From Phymatolithon calcareum (taxonomy: Eukaryota > Rhodophyta > Florideophyceae > Hapalidiales): 64,000 bases of DNA. Positions 1-12,428 of this stretch are shown here, one piece after another. How positions within the stretch are numbered: the stretch's first letter is position 1; every line of letters begins with the position of its first letter. A program made the translations under genes and the position numbers. The notes beneath the pieces were generated by a model that saw nothing but the letters and a program-made list of their open reading frames with translations, had not been told where the DNA came from and did not search any database. The stretch lies in contig OZ345354.1 in the NCBI GenBank assembly GCA_977006965.1, forward strand, positions 1,364,001-1,428,000, read 5' to 3'.

Positions 1-2188
1 TATTGTTTTTTCAGTACATCATGCCCATGTTCGAGCTGAACTGCAGGAGAGGTTTCAATGCATTTGTCCTCTTCGTCTCCGTCGTCCAGGTTCAACAAAT
101 TTTTCGTCTCTATTATTTAAGCGTGTTGCACCCTCAGGATCGGCAAGTTAGTCGGCACTCGCTGAGACTATATCGCGATTCATCTTCTGAACTCCGGCGT
201 GGAGTACATGTGAGGTTGATGCAGCACGCGGAGCGTTGACCAAAAGGTAGCGGAGTTCTTCGTTTTGGTTGACAAGGATGGTGGGTGCAGAGGGTGCAGC
301 AGTGAAGAGGAAAGGTGGTGTTGAGTGGGCGGTTGAAGCAGGGATGGTTGGTGGTCAGCGATCTTTGGATCGATGATGTTTCGGGTGGGGCGGGGTGAGA
401 AGAAGCGGGAGGTTTAGTCGAGGGTGCTCTGTGTTTCCGGTGCGATGGAGCGATTCTCTGCATGTAGCGCGGGTCGTAGGTTGGTAGGCGCGGTGGCGAC
501 GGCGTCGACGGCGGTGCACATGGGGTAAAAATTTAGAGGAGGCGTTTTGGCAAGCGTCGCGATTGGAGCGCTCCGTTTTTTAGTCGCGGACAATTTCTGG
601 TCAAGCAAGATGGACACTGTTCTAAAAATTGAGCATCAGATATCTCTGCCAGTCGATGATAATATCGCTTACCTGACCCAAGGATTCTGCCTGCGATTCG
701 CAATCAAGGCCTACCCTAGGGTTGGGCGTCGCATATTGCTTTCAGCTGACAAGGATTCCGGACACTCAGTATGTGTAATGACGGTGACTTCTGACTGCGA
801 TTCGCTGTGTCGAACTCAGAGAATCGCAACCAGCGCCCAGCCTTGAGCTGGGCGAATGGTACATAATCAAACTCACCCCATGTACTCACTCTGAAGCAAA
901 ATCACTGATCTGCGCCAGAGTCGAGTCGATTGGACTGAGCTGCATGGCTCAACGTCCATCGTTTGTAGGCTTCAACATGCTAGTGCGGATTGAGGTTGTG
1001 TGGGATACAGAAAATGGCAACGCGGCATCGACAAGTTGCATTTCGGTTTTTGTGTGTATAGACGAATGTCGCGCCCGCTGTTATGTCGCTGTCCCAAGGC
1101 GGTCGCTTATTCCTCTCGCGACTGTACGCCGCACAACTTGGATCGCGATAGTCAGGTAGGTGATCTGTTGGGCCATACGGGCACGTGTCTCTCGTGTGTC
1201 TATGCGCTGTATGGCTGTCTTTCGCGTAGGTTGTAGTATATAAGGTAGTTAGTTCCTTCCTCTGCGTAAAGGAAGGTGGGGAGTTCTTCGGATTTCGGCT
1301 CGACAGCTCGGATCGTCGCACACTCAACATCGCCTGCACGTCCCTTCGACCACGCGGAGTCGGAGTTCTTCCCACCCTTCTTGTTCGCAACCTGCGCCTC
1401 GCAAGCAAGCACGGAGACATTCGTGTACAAGTTCCTCTTTTCCTTTTTTCGTGCGCTCGTCTCAAGGTCGACGACCAAGCCAATGTCGCCGCTGTAAGAT
1501 GACGTCGTCCCAGCCCTTCTTGATCGCAAACGTTTTGCCGCACAAGCCAGTTCGGTGACAATCGCACTCAAGGTCCCTTACTCCTTTTCGCGCGCCTGTC
1601 TCAAGGTCGACGGCCACGCCAAGGTCACCGCCGGAGGACGGCGCCGACGTCTACACGCTTACTCAGTCTGGTACCTCTTGGGGTTCTGTTGGCTTGTCTT
1701 TCTTCCTCCTCTTTCTGTCTAGTCTCTCCCGCTGTTTTCTGCTCTCTCCTTTCTTGGGCTTCTCTCACCCATGTGGCGTCGGGTTCTTTTGAGCCTGGCG
1801 CTACAACGAATTTCAGGGATGCGGCGCTTATTAGAGGTTGCCGTTCTTCCGAAGCCAGAGGTGAAAAGGAAGCAGGTCTACATAGCTGTGGTCGACCTCT
1901 CTGTATAAAACAATACCTCATTTCTGAACGTGCTCTCCACCCGGAGGATTCGCGTGTTTCAAATAAGTACAGAATTTGGAGCGGGAGCCTTTGGTTGCAG
2001 CACTTTCCTGTGACCAGCATATTCAAAAAATGGAGAGGGCCTCGTCTCATCTAAACCACTTGTTCGCATAAATCATCACAATCGCGGTCTATCAATTGAG
2101 GTCCCTGGGTGTCTCGTTGCGGACACTCAGCCCCTTGAAAGCAGTTAAGACCTAGAAGGCGTTGATACAACCATGATGGAAGTAAGCC
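1..2188. other. Intergenic, degenerate dispersed repeats
   Basis: I see no credible gene. Two segments recur near 4.5-5.0 kb. Positions about 222-347 match 4822-4948, and about 1085-1420 match 4490-4790, each with many substitutions. A TATA-like tatataag stands near 1239 and its partner near 4624, so the second pair could be old LTR or promoter sequence. Several open frames cross the stretch on both strands, but none shows a recognisable domain and most begin at non-ATG codons. Confidence 0.5.
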
Positions 2189-2860
2189 ATGCACCTGGCG
2201 CCATGGATGCTGAGAGTCCAGACAGCTATCGCCGAAGTTGAGAAGACATATTTTGCACAAGTATTCGGTCCAATATCGAAAAACCGCTATATGAGACTTC
2301 GCCTTCTTTGCCGAATTCACAATGCCGAAAACAGGCGACTCGTTCTGGCGCTTAAAATGCTGGAACGAGCCAGATCAAAGAAAAGGAGCCTTCTGGCTGT
2401 CCCAATCGAAGAAAGAGACGTGGAGGAACTGCAATGGGTTAGTCGAGACATATCAGCAATGTTACACTATGACGTTTTCGAGACGGCACTGACTTTCCTC
2501 AAGCAGGCAGTTTCAGCAAAATCGCTGCGGAACTTGCTCTTCAAAGACGAAGGAGATATCTTGGAGTCCAACAGAAAGAGGAAAATTCCGTACGATCTGC
2601 CGGGGTCCACTCCGGTGATCATCAGACTCCCGAAAACACGGCACTGCCAATTAGCGGTAAATTGGGCATTCGGTCGGTTCCCCCCTATGAGCAGATCACT
2701 TCTCGCAGACAGGTTCGGTGATACTAAACCAACCCTCATGAGCTACCTCGAGGAATACCTCGGCAAATATCAACTAACCAAAGAGGAGATTAATATCACG
2801 GAAAAAGCTCTAGACAAGCAACTCTTCTTCACTATCGTCTTTTATAACGACATGGAATAG
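2189..2860 (+). CDS. Orphan hypothetical protein, 223 aa
   Basis: An ATG-started frame of 223 codons with a soluble, helix-rich composition: Leu, Arg, Lys and Glu are abundant, there is no signal peptide and no clear membrane segment. The C-terminal third has an ordered-looking stretch ending in repeated acidic/basic helices. I do not recognise the family. It lies alone between degenerate repeats, so it may be a small host gene or the remnant of a transposon gene. Its length and amino-acid mix are better than those of the overlapping antisense frame at 2467-2739, which is why this strand was chosen. No function is proposed. Confidence 0.35.
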   Translation: MHLAPWMLRVQTAIAEVEKTYFAQVFGPISKNRYMRLRLLCRIHNAENRRLVLALKMLERARSKKRSLLAVPIEERDVEELQWVSRDISAMLHYDVFETALTFLKQAVSAKSLRNLLFKDEGDILESNRKRKIPYDLPGSTPVIIRLPKTRHCQLAVNWAFGRFPPMSRSLLADRFGDTKPTLMSYLEEYLGKYQLTKEEINITEKALDKQLFFTIVFYNDME

Positions 2861-4484
2861 ACAAGGCGTCAATTAAGCTACGACCTTGAGCCCCATAGGA
2901 AATCTGACCAGTGGATCTCCAAGCTTTTCCCCCCGCTTTTTCCGGGAGAGGGATTTTGCAGCTAGGGCTACGACGTTAACCCGGATTACACGGATTTGAG
3001 TAGATGATCGAAGCTACAAGAGCGTAGCTGCTGAAACGCATCTCCCTTGCAGTCTCATGAGTGCTTCTGAGGGCGTTCAGTAAATTCCAAATTCAAAACA
3101 TAAATCATAACAGAGGCAGTTTGATTTTCTACCCATAAAGTATTTGCAAGACTTGTGTTTGCACAGAGAGTAACCCGTCAGGCTACAAAAATGAGCCTTT
3201 AGTACAGCGTTGGAGCGAAAAAGACATTTCGGCACTACGTCGAGCGTCTTCGGTGCTACCCAAGCTCGAAAGTATGCTCCTGCTCTAATTTTCGAAACTT
3301 GGTCAGAGGGTTCAACATAAGCACAAAGCCGCTACAAAGTTTAACTCGTCATGCCATTACTCGACCACTTCCAAGGATACGGCTTCCAAATACGTCAGCA
3401 TCAGTGAGGGGATGACACGAGGGCTTGTAGCCTTGACAGACGTTGTCAAAGATCTGAGGTTTACGCAAATCAGAAAAACGCAACTTTGGCGACCATGCTT
3501 TCACGGAGTCCAACGGTCTAGCTCCCCAGAGACAGCGAACTGTGTCGGCTTCTCGGATACCGTCCGGTCACTCTTTGGAGCTTCCTCCCGGACCACCACG
3601 TTACGGAGAGCCTGATTGCCGTAGATACACCCATGCGATATCTCGACTGCTGGCACATAAGCTTGTGGAGGGTGGGTGGTGGAACACAAAAAGGCGTACC
3701 GCAAACTCGAAAAATATGAGGTCAAGTTCCCGTATTGGAGCGTGTCTCAGTGGGAAGCCGGAAAGCTGGGGGTACAAAACAGCTGCTTAGGCGGTTCGTC
3801 GTCATACACGCGATTCCTCGGCGCCGGGACTCGTGTTGAGATCTCGGCCGCCGTGGTTCGAAACCTGTTTCCAGCCGCTCGCAGTTGTGCAAGCCCATGA
3901 ACTCTAGCTCAGGGTTTCGACCCTTCGCCACATCGCGTCGCGTCTGAAACCGCCGCCGACTGCGTGCGTTCGTGAAACTGTCGCGCAGGCTTTCGGTCCT
4001 TCGCCGCGTGGTGTCGCCCAGCGTCAGGATCGCGTCGAGTACACCCGCAAAAGATCTTTGGGCCCGGCCATGAACGTCTGAGACAGCCTATCGGTGCCAC
4101 CGGATCTGGCACCGGGACTGTCTCGAGCGACTTTGATTGGCGCCAGAATCCCGTTGCGCGTGGTTCCTTCTCTGTAGCCACAGGTTGTGGCGGAACTACT
4201 TCAGTCACGCTTCATAAAACACAACCGCCTTATAGGAGATGAAACCCTCTCAATTCCGAGATAACGCTGATGTCTGGAGAAGTGATGGAACCAGAGGCTT
4301 CCGTTCTCAATACTGTACTTTTTTTAAATTTGCGCATCCGCTAGGTGCACAGCACTTTCAGAAATGTGATAATATTCTCTGCAAAGTGGTCAACCGATGA
4401 TATGTGGAGCTACTTCCTTTTAACAACTGCCTTCGCAACAATCCCAGTGTTGCGCCCTCTGCTTAGGTACTGGCTGAATGCCGT
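2861..4484. other. Intergenic, nothing recognised
   Basis: About 1.6 kb without a supported gene. Short open frames here are under 100 codons, overlap one another on both strands and carry no motif that I recognise. Confidence 0.5.
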
Positions 4485-4948
4485 AAGCGCTTGTTCCTCT
4501 CGCGACTGTACGCCTGAAACTCGGATTGCGATCCTCATTATGCCCACAGCAGGCGATCTGCCGGGCCACAAGGGAATCGTGTCTCTCGCGTATCTATGCG
4601 TTGTTTTTTCGCTTTGCTAGAAGTATATAACGTAGTAACTTAGTTTCTTCCTCCTTTGCCTTTTGGCTCAATTGCTTGGATGACGCACTCTCAAGTCCTT
4701 CTGCAAATCCCTTCGACCACGCGGAATTCGAGAGCTTCCACCCTTTCTTGACCGTAACTGTTTCGCCGTGCAAGCCAGTAAAGAATAATGGCGCCATCTC
4801 GTCAACAATCCGTGCTGTAAATGCGGCACGCGGAGTGTTGACGAGACGGTGCCATTATACTTCATTTTGGTTGACAAGGTTGGCGGTTGCAGAGGGTGCG
4901 GCGGTGAAGCGGAATGATGGTGTTGAGTGGGCGGTTGAAGCAGGGATG
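4485..4948. repeat. Dispersed repeat, second copies of segments at 1.1 and 0.2 kb
   Basis: Positions 4490-4790 repeat 1085-1420: both contain ctcgcgactgtacgcc, a TATA-like box and the phrase cccttcgaccacgcgga. Positions 4822-4948 repeat 222-347, sharing ttttggttgacaagg and gttgagtgggcggttgaag. The order of the two segments differs between the copies, as expected for pieces of an old LTR-type element that has been rearranged. They lead directly into the coiled-coil remnant at 4969. Confidence 0.55.
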
Positions 4949-4968
4949 GGGCGCTTAGTAGAGGCTAG

Positions 4969-5361
4969 ATGTCGCACGAACACGACGCCACAAGGGCCAG
5001 AGAAGAGGAGGAAAAGATACGCGAAGAGCTGAGTGAAGCCAAGGAGACCATAAAAGCGCTTCGCCACATTATGGCAGAGCACTCCCGTCAGGCGCACCAT
5101 CATGCGGTGGCGCTGGCGTAAGACAGATGCAACTTTTCTAGTGCCCTGGAAAAGCTCACGGCAAGATTTGATGAGCATACGAAGACGGCTGCCAAGTTGT
5201 CCGTTTGCCTGACTAAAAAGGAGAAGGAACTCGTGAAGCTTCGACAAGAGATTGCGACAGTCAAGGCTACCGGAAAGTGCACAGGTTCCAAGAAAGCACA
5301 TGACGTTGGAACGAGGTGCATTGTGACGTTTTCCTGGGAAATGTTGCACTCTCAAGGTTAG
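4969..5361 (+). pseudogene. Broken coiled-coil protein, gag-like position
   Basis: An ATG at 4969 opens a frame of 50 codons that starts MSHEHDATRAREEEK and continues as a charged heptad-like helix until TAA at 5119-5121. The same frame then stays open to TAG at 5359-5361 and still reads as coiled coil (ALEKL, KKEKELVKLRQEI). The simplest reading is one protein of about 130 residues with a nonsense codon. It follows the LTR-like repeat at 4.5-4.9 kb, a position where retroelements carry gag; that assignment is inference. There is no zinc knuckle or enzyme domain. Confidence 0.4.
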
Positions 5362-8300
5362 CAAGATAGTCGACACTCGCGCTCGCCAATTTTGGCTTGC
5401 TTGAGATGCGATCCTTTACTCGCCGCGATGAGCGGTGCCTTTTATGCTATCGGATTCTCCAACCTACTTGCTGGGAGTTGCATATCACACCCTAAGAAAC
5501 CGACACTATCCTATCACTGTAAGGTCTAACGGCTACCGCGATACGCACGTGCGAGTCAATGACTAAACTTGGTGAACTCTTGGCGCCTCCTATCCTGTGA
5601 TTATTTCGACTGTCGGATCTGTCCGTTATTACTAGCTGACACTTGCGGGAGGCCTCCCGACGTGGTCGCTCTATAGGATCACCCCTGAGTCGTGTGTTGC
5701 CAGTCTGTTTCTTAGCGTTCTTGTGTCACCATTGACCGATCTCACATTTGCAAGCCCACTGTGTTGTTCGACTAGAGACAGACACATTGCGATTTCAGAT
5801 TGCCAGTGACATGGCACAAGTGGTACTTCATAAGTTATTACCAAGCGTCTGCAGACACACTGATTACTTTTAACTAAAAAGTCAGACTTCTTGTTCTTCG
5901 TAAATTATTGCGGTAGCGATTTGGTTTAGGATGTCAAAAAACACACACAGCCGACAGCTGCAGCACCGTCCGTTTGATCTACAAATTATACTAAAAGCAC
6001 TAGGTTTTTTACAAAATTGACGAATTGGCCTATTATTTTTAGAGAGCCTAGTCTCGGCTCTCTGTTCATCGAAAGTTCAGGATCCCAGCTCTTTGCTGAG
6101 GAATCGACCGTTCTAATTAAGTTAGTGGGGATCTGACTTCATTTGCTGGCAAACGGTTCCTTGGAGGCCCATGCGCAGGCTTCTGCCCAGCGACAATTTG
6201 TGCAGCTTTCTCCAAAGTGCACAGTGTGCAGTTGTGCCTTGTGACCGAGAAATCAAGCAATGCACTATTCGGTGGAGGTACTGTAACCACAACCATGAGG
6301 CACATATCTTATTTTGGGGACACATCCGGCATACAGTACACCGTAGATCACAGGTCCGCGTACGCCCCCGGGTGGGACACATACGTATCTCATGCCAAGA
6401 GGTCCAAATGAGAATCGATTCTCATTCCTACGGTCAAGACAGTTCTCAAAGCAGATACCACTTTTGATTTTGCCCCCGTAAACCTGATACAATATCAAGT
6501 GTATGACAGCATGTCATATCCAAAACAGAACCCACTGAGTAGCAGATACTCTAATTCTCGTCGATACATCAACTGCACATAAAACTACTTCAAGAACACG
6601 ACACTCTTGCAGGTTTCATGCGCTTGGAACGTTCGAAAATATGGACATATTTTGCGACATTACAGTTGTTGATATTGGAGCAGCGGTCTTGATATTTTTC
6701 CGATTGCAAAAATCAATTTGATAATCAGATAGTTGTTGATATCGAAATATCGATGCTCATTCCAATCCAACTGGACAGAGAGTGTTTTGTTTCTGATTCG
6801 TCGAATTTTGATGTGGATTTTTTCTGAAGCGTCATTGAGACATGCATGTCACTTGAAGCTGGGCGATGATTATGATCTTCCAAAAATAACCGCAAAATTT
6901 TGAAATGGTGTTCAGCACGGCCCTGAAGGGAATTTTCCTGCGACAAGAAACGGCAGCCGCAGCGCTCTGTGCTGTGCGCTGTGATACTGTACGTACTGTA
7001 TCATATCCAGATGCTGAAATGACGATGTTTATGAATCAACGCGTTCGGAAGGTACGCTCGACGAGGGTGCATTCTTTTCTCAGTTTGGGACCTAATGGTC
7101 CTGGAAAAGATTTCACACTGCCGCGGACACCGGGGCATAATACAGTTTCTGACGAAACACCTCCACAGTAATTGCAAAGGCAAACGTGCCGATGTGGATG
7201 GCTGTTGCGCAGAATGTATACTGGTAGTGCTGGTGTCGAGCGTACAGTGAACGGGTTTTGGTTACGTTTGCCTGCCCTTCTCTGTTGCGCTTGTTTTCTA
7301 AGCGACAACATGAAAGAGGATGGGAACCCGTGTTTTGCACGCGGGGCACACGTGACTTCGTTGTCATGGCTTGTGAGGCGAGAACGTGATTGGACGGACA
7401 CGAAGTTCATCAGCGTCGTATAAAGTAGAAGTTTTTCACTGCGTTTTTCTTCCTCGTGACAAGAGTGTAAAGCGCAAGGCAAAAAAGTGCATCTTGCCAG
7501 ATTTCAGGATGATCAAGTCGCCCTTCATTGGCCAGGACAACAGTGCACACCAAGGCAACAGCAGAACATTTGATTAGAAACTACTACTGTGGACGATGCC
7601 AGGGCAATGCGGAATGTCTCGGGAAACTGGGCAAAAAAGGGAGTCTATGAGATGGAGCAGAGCTTCGCAACCGCCAGTATATGTCAAAATACATTATTCC
7701 ACAAGAAGGAGCAGAATCTGTAGACTACAGTACTAGAACGGTTAGCCGGGACGCCTGCCTCTTATCTTTGGGCAGCTCCTTTTCTGCGGGCACAACTCGC
7801 TCAATCCAAAATCGGGGACGACTGGAGTGCCTAAGCGGCTTGAAGTAGAATCGCGAAACCGTCACAGCTGTTCCTCCCATTGTGCGCCTGGAGCCCATTC
7901 TCATGGCGACGGGCTAAGAAAAGCGTTCACTGAAAGTCGAAAGGGGTAACTTGTCGAATAATCAGCTCGAGCATAGTCAGTGGGGTTGCAAGACAAGGGC
8001 ACTCGCCACGGCATGACGAAGGAGCACTAGCCAAGGCGCACCATTTGGATTTCTATTGGCTCTGCCCGCAGCACAGTGGTCCTGCTGGACATATCTGGGG
8101 GTGGGCAGGATCATACAGTAGTGCACTACTCAGTGTGTTATTAACGGGATTATGTGATGAAAACAATGAAAAAATAAGCGCAAAACCAGAGAGATGGGCC
8201 TGCGCCTAACCTGGTTATGGAAGCCGTGAAAAAGAGAAGGAATAATGCAGGTGCGAAATTGAGGGCAATTCCCGCTATGCACTATGGCTTGGCAAGATGA

Positions 8301-8925
8301 AAATTTTCGCGATGTGAGACTGCTCATAAACGGCACTTTTTCGCTAATTTTTTGCATATTTCTCAAAATACTTTCGCATCCACCACATCTTCGCTCCGCC
8401 TTCTCTCAAGCCCCACCGCCCCGCGATACACCATCTCGCCACGCCCCCTGCTGCTCGAGCAAGTGGTAGCAGCAGCAACAACTTTCCGCCGCAGCCGCAT
8501 CGCGTAGCTGTCGTCGGTATCTGAAGCGCGGACCGACCGACCGACGGCACTCTTGCTTGCTTGCGAACTTCTTGGCTTTGCCCCGCTTGTGCCGCCGATA
8601 TCTGGTCTCCATACGACCGGGTTTCTCTTCCCGTTCCCCATCTCCCTCGCTTCCCGCACTCCTACTTTCTTTTCCGGTTCCCGTTTCTTCATTCCGTCTA
8701 ATCTTGTGGACCCACCCCGTGCCGCGCCTGCGACTACCTGCAACCCCTCCGTTCTCAGCCCGCCCGCCGCGGCCGATTTTACCCCGTCTCTGCCAATTTT
8801 GCATTCACGGTGTACACGGGACGCCTCCGGCAGCCGTGGCACCAAGAGTGACCCGCCCGCACCGATTTTACCTCCTTCCGCGGCGAATCTAACCTCACGA
8901 GTAGAGGGTTACAGGCCCCTCCAAA
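5362..8925. other. Long intergenic region, nothing recognised
   Basis: About 3.5 kb with no frame longer than 160 codons and none with a recognisable domain. The last 500 bases before the ELL start are C+T-rich on the + strand with many short CT tracts, which suits the 5' leader or promoter of that gene. The antisense frames at 8363-8845 look like by-products of this base composition. Confidence 0.5.
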
Positions 8926-10695
8926 ATGGCCGCTGCAAAGCATAAGGCCGCCCCGAAAAAGCCACCATGTGTCATTCCGAACAACAAAGACCTTTATATG
9001 CCTCCGTTGTTACCGGCGGAAAAATCCTTGGACACTATTTATTACATGAAGCTCTCAAAAGAAATCCTTGCCGGAGCCATCGACAACGCCATGTCTCCAG
9101 GAGCTGGTCAAGACCTCTTCTTTGTCACATTTAATGAAAATGAGGAGGGTCAAATGGACATTGGTGGAAAGGAGTACGACTTTTCCATGAATGAACTGCC
9201 GACGGAAAAGCACTCAATGCAATGTGTTCTTTCCACACAGAAGGAAAACATCCAAGTTAACGGCAGGATCCACTGGAACATCCAGGTCGACCGCCGTCCG
9301 AACCAGGAAAAGTCTCCTAAATCCGCTCCCCGCCGCCGCCCAACCAGCGCCCCCACGAAGCGCTCTGCCAAGGATTTGAACGACAACACCACCCCCACAT
9401 TGTCGAAAGCACCCGCTTCAAAACGCTCCCGGACATCCTCCGGCTCCGCCAACGCCCGTGCACCCCTTCGCTCTGCTGCCCCGCCCGCAGTGACTTCTTC
9501 GTTATTAGGAATGCCCAGTTCAGCTGGCGCAGGCAACGGACTCACAGGACTCCGTTCAACGCCGTCTCCACATCTCTCTCCAGGCGGTGCAGCGCCCTTG
9601 CGGCAGCCTATTGTGATGAGTTCAATGACGCGAGGATTTAGCAACTCTCGCTCTGTCACTCCACCGGGAGGCCCGTCGAATCGCGCGACTCCGAACGGAA
9701 ACGGCCGTACCCGCCCGTCTCCAGGCCCTAGTCCCGCCCAGTCGTCCGCACCGAGCTCTCCGGGGGTAGGTAATCTGCGTCCGCGCTCCAAAAATTCTAA
9801 GGAATTGCGCGTAAATATCATTCACATCCTGGCGCTGGGCGATATCACGGAGGCGAAGTTGCGCACTAGATTGTTTGAGAGTGGCCCCGACCGCGAGAGC
9901 GAAAACGTGCTGCGTAAAACATTAAGCGAAGTTGCGACGTTGGGAAAAACTGGATATTCCCTTCTCGAGGACAAGTGGAGAGAGGTTGACGATGCGTTTC
10001 CGGCTTATTCTCAGATGGAGCGCTCGCGCGTGAGCAAGGTTATCGCGGAGCGTGCTGCTCAGGCTACGAAGAAAAAGACCCCGCTGCGCTCACGTCCGCC
10101 CACGAAATCTGTGCCCAAATCGGAGTCGCGTTCGTCTGTGCCCAAATCTGAGCCCCGTGCGCCGAAGTCTGAGCCTCGCGCGCCGAAATCTGAGGGTCGC
10201 GTATCTTCACTATCGAAGCTGGACGCGAAAGCTCATAGGTCCGAGTCGCGCGGGTCGGGGTCCAGGTCGGAGGCGCGCGGGTCGTCGTCCAAAGGATTGC
10301 TTCCGGAGGTGTCACGCAAGAGCTCTGATGAGGAGATGGTTGCGGCTCTTGACGCATTTGATAACAGGCTGCGTAAATCGTCACCGATTCGGTCTGAAGC
10401 TGAGGACGATCAGGCGAGGGAGTACTGGGTGCCGTTGCATGCTCTATACTCTGAGGTTAATCGAAGGTTGGAGAAGATGCGGGATGAGATGGAGGAGCTG
10501 GGGAATAGCTATTACAAGGCGTCTGCTGGGACTGAGAAAAGAGGATTTGAGAAGCAGATCATGTCTCTGTACAAGAAGAGCTCCCGTATGCACAAGGAGT
10601 ATGTACGCCAATTACCGAAGCTTCACAAGGAAGTCAAGAAGACACTGGAGCGTATCGAAGAGTGGGTCGAGTTCAACAAGGAAGAACTGCTCTGA
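8926..10695 (+). CDS. ELL: RNA polymerase II elongation factor ELL-like
   Basis: A 589-residue nuclear protein. ELL proteins raise the elongation rate of RNA polymerase II and act in super- and little-elongation complexes (family knowledge). Three family parts are visible in order. An N-terminal globular part (about 40-125) is rich in beta segments. A winged-helix-like part (about 294-372) contains NIIHILALGDITEAKLRTRL and later a PAYSQMERSRVSKVI segment. A C-terminal occludin/ELL homology helix bundle (about 497-589) opens EYWVPLHALYSEVNRRL and closes ERIEEWVEFNKEEL. Between them are low-complexity linkers; residues about 385-460 contain short tandem SEPRAPK/SESRGS-type repeats. The ATG at 8926 has a favourable caaaATGGC context. 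It is a single exon, and the linkers make it similar in length to animal ELL. The antisense and +2 frames over it are shadows. Confidence 0.85.
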   Translation: MAAAKHKAAPKKPPCVIPNNKDLYMPPLLPAEKSLDTIYYMKLSKEILAGAIDNAMSPGAGQDLFFVTFNENEEGQMDIGGKEYDFSMNELPTEKHSMQCVLSTQKENIQVNGRIHWNIQVDRRPNQEKSPKSAPRRRPTSAPTKRSAKDLNDNTTPTLSKAPASKRSRTSSGSANARAPLRSAAPPAVTSSLLGMPSSAGAGNGLTGLRSTPSPHLSPGGAAPLRQPIVMSSMTRGFSNSRSVTPPGGPSNRATPNGNGRTRPSPGPSPAQSSAPSSPGVGNLRPRSKNSKELRVNIIHILALGDITEAKLRTRLFESGPDRESENVLRKTLSEVATLGKTGYSLLEDKWREVDDAFPAYSQMERSRVSKVIAERAAQATKKKTPLRSRPPTKSVPKSESRSSVPKSEPRAPKSEPRAPKSEGRVSSLSKLDAKAHRSESRGSGSRSEARGSSSKGLLPEVSRKSSDEEMVAALDAFDNRLRKSSPIRSEAEDDQAREYWVPLHALYSEVNRRLEKMRDEMEELGNSYYKASAGTEKRGFEKQIMSLYKKSSRMHKEYVRQLPKLHKEVKKTLERIEEWVEFNKEELL

Positions 10696-12428
10696 AAAGT
10701 CGTTTGCCGCAAACTGCGTAAGAAGGTTGAATCAAACCTTCAGGCGCCTCAGCAGGACCGCGTAAGAAGTAATATGTGAAGAACTTTCTGAAATTGTACA
10801 GAGGTCTGAACCGTCTGCTGAGCAGTGGTGGATCATGAGTAGAAAGATCTTACGAAAAGGGCAGCTGGGAATGATATGGCCGTGGCGTATGTGATAGGCG
10901 GAAAGATGACTTCCCGAAATCTAGGCAGAGATACACGAATAGTCAGGGTCTGTGTACGAGCCCTGATAGAATATTATGTAAATCGTGGTCGCCAGACCAG
11001 GCCTTCAACAGGGAATCAACCCTGCGTGAAAAGGCGTTCTCTTACATGGAGCAGGAAGGGTTGTGTGTCACAGCGATCGGGCGGTTATCTACAGTATACT
11101 ACAACTGTCCGTCTGTCTGGAACAAGGCATGGCCGTAGCAAAGTAATATCGACGGAATCAGTCAACGTCTCAACAAGTAGTTCGAGAAAAGATGGACACT
11201 GGATTATTTTCCCGCGTGCACACTAGCGCTTGAGGCAAAGGCCAACGAGAATCACACTGGCTGCCGAACGGCTGGAGTGGTCAACAGGCGTCGGAAATGA
11301 GAACTCGGGATAGTTCTATAGCACTTTTTCCAGTGTCGCGAGTTCGGATTTCGCTCCACTCGGTTCCACTTGCCTTTGTCTTACATCATCTTTTGCACTT
11401 TACGCTGTGGCATTATCGTGGGAGGGCATGCCATTGGATGAAGAGTCCAGTTTGATAAAAAATGAAAGAAATCAATGATTTTGCAATTTTTTTAAAAATG
11501 AAAGCAAGGATTGTTTCCAAACGACGGAAAGCACTTTTAAAAAGTGCTTTTAAGCACAGGGAAGTTGTAAACAGTACTCTGTCTTATGGGGAAGGATGTC
11601 GCCAACGGAGCGGGTTCTATTGTCGCCGTCCGTTGGCTTATATTTTGTTGGATATATGTTTGCAAACGTTTTTCGCGTGCCAAAGCCTCCCATGCGACAC
11701 TGAAGAATGTACGTCGAGTCCAAATGTGCTCTTGTGATTATATAAAAGCCTTCCAAGAATAGCCGTAAATGAACAGTTCCATATTAGCGCAATCAACTTA
11801 TTGGCGGAGAAGTTAGAGTGTGGAGGAAAAATACGTCTCCGAGCTCAAATTTCTTTCCTCAGTCCAGAAAATTTATAAAATCGCATGAAGATATATTTTT
11901 CTTGCATGCTCTACTACAGTAGTATTGCGGAAAAATAAAAAGTTGCTTTTAGTACCGAGCACCACGATAGCCCGAGAATACTCTGTAAGGAGTTTGCTCT
12001 TCGCGCATAAATGAGAGCTCCGGCTCATTGAAAATGGCGTGCACGCACCGGACCATGGGATTGCTTTCGCCACCAATCACAAGCCAATCATCGCGCTAGG
12101 GATGGCCAGTGGCGGAATTACGTATCTATCATATCGATATGATACAGTAGCGAGCTTAAAAAGCTTCAAAACCCCAATTTTAAAAACTGGACCAATTTGG
12201 TCCGTACCCAAACAACGTCTTTCTCTGTCGCACTCTCAGCCGTATTGTTATCGCCTTACCGCGGATGAACACTCTCTACTCGACGTCCGTCTCTCTCTCA
12301 CCGCGCATGTCCCCCTTCCGCGCCATGCTCTCAGTCTCGCTTCGGCATCTCTGCAACACCTCTCAGCCTTCCTGTGCACCGTGAGCCCATTGCGACGACT
12401 TTCCTAACTTTGCAACTCTTTCTCACTC
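10696..12428. other. Intergenic between ELL and MRS2
   Basis: No supported gene in 1.7 kb. An 11-bp inverted repeat with a one-base centre lies at 11528-11550 (aaagcactttt, then aaaagtgcttt). The last 200 bases before the next gene are C+T-rich, as upstream of ELL. Confidence 0.5.

Noticed and set aside
980-1567. 195-codon minus-strand frame
   Set aside because: Covers a dispersed repeat whose other copy at 4.5-4.8 kb does not keep the frame.
3830-3900. Possible tRNA because of ggttcgaaacc
   Set aside because: No acceptor stem or anticodon arm could be paired around the T-loop-like word.
8363-8845. 160- and 132-codon minus-strand frames before ELL
   Set aside because: Antisense to a CT-rich leader; low-complexity Arg/Gly/Glu content with no motif.
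9150-9821. 223-codon frame antisense to ELL
   Set aside because: It lies wholly inside the ELL linker region and reflects its GC-rich codon use.
10052-10765. 237-codon + frame overlapping the end of ELL
   Set aside because: Arg-rich shadow in another frame of a well-supported gene.
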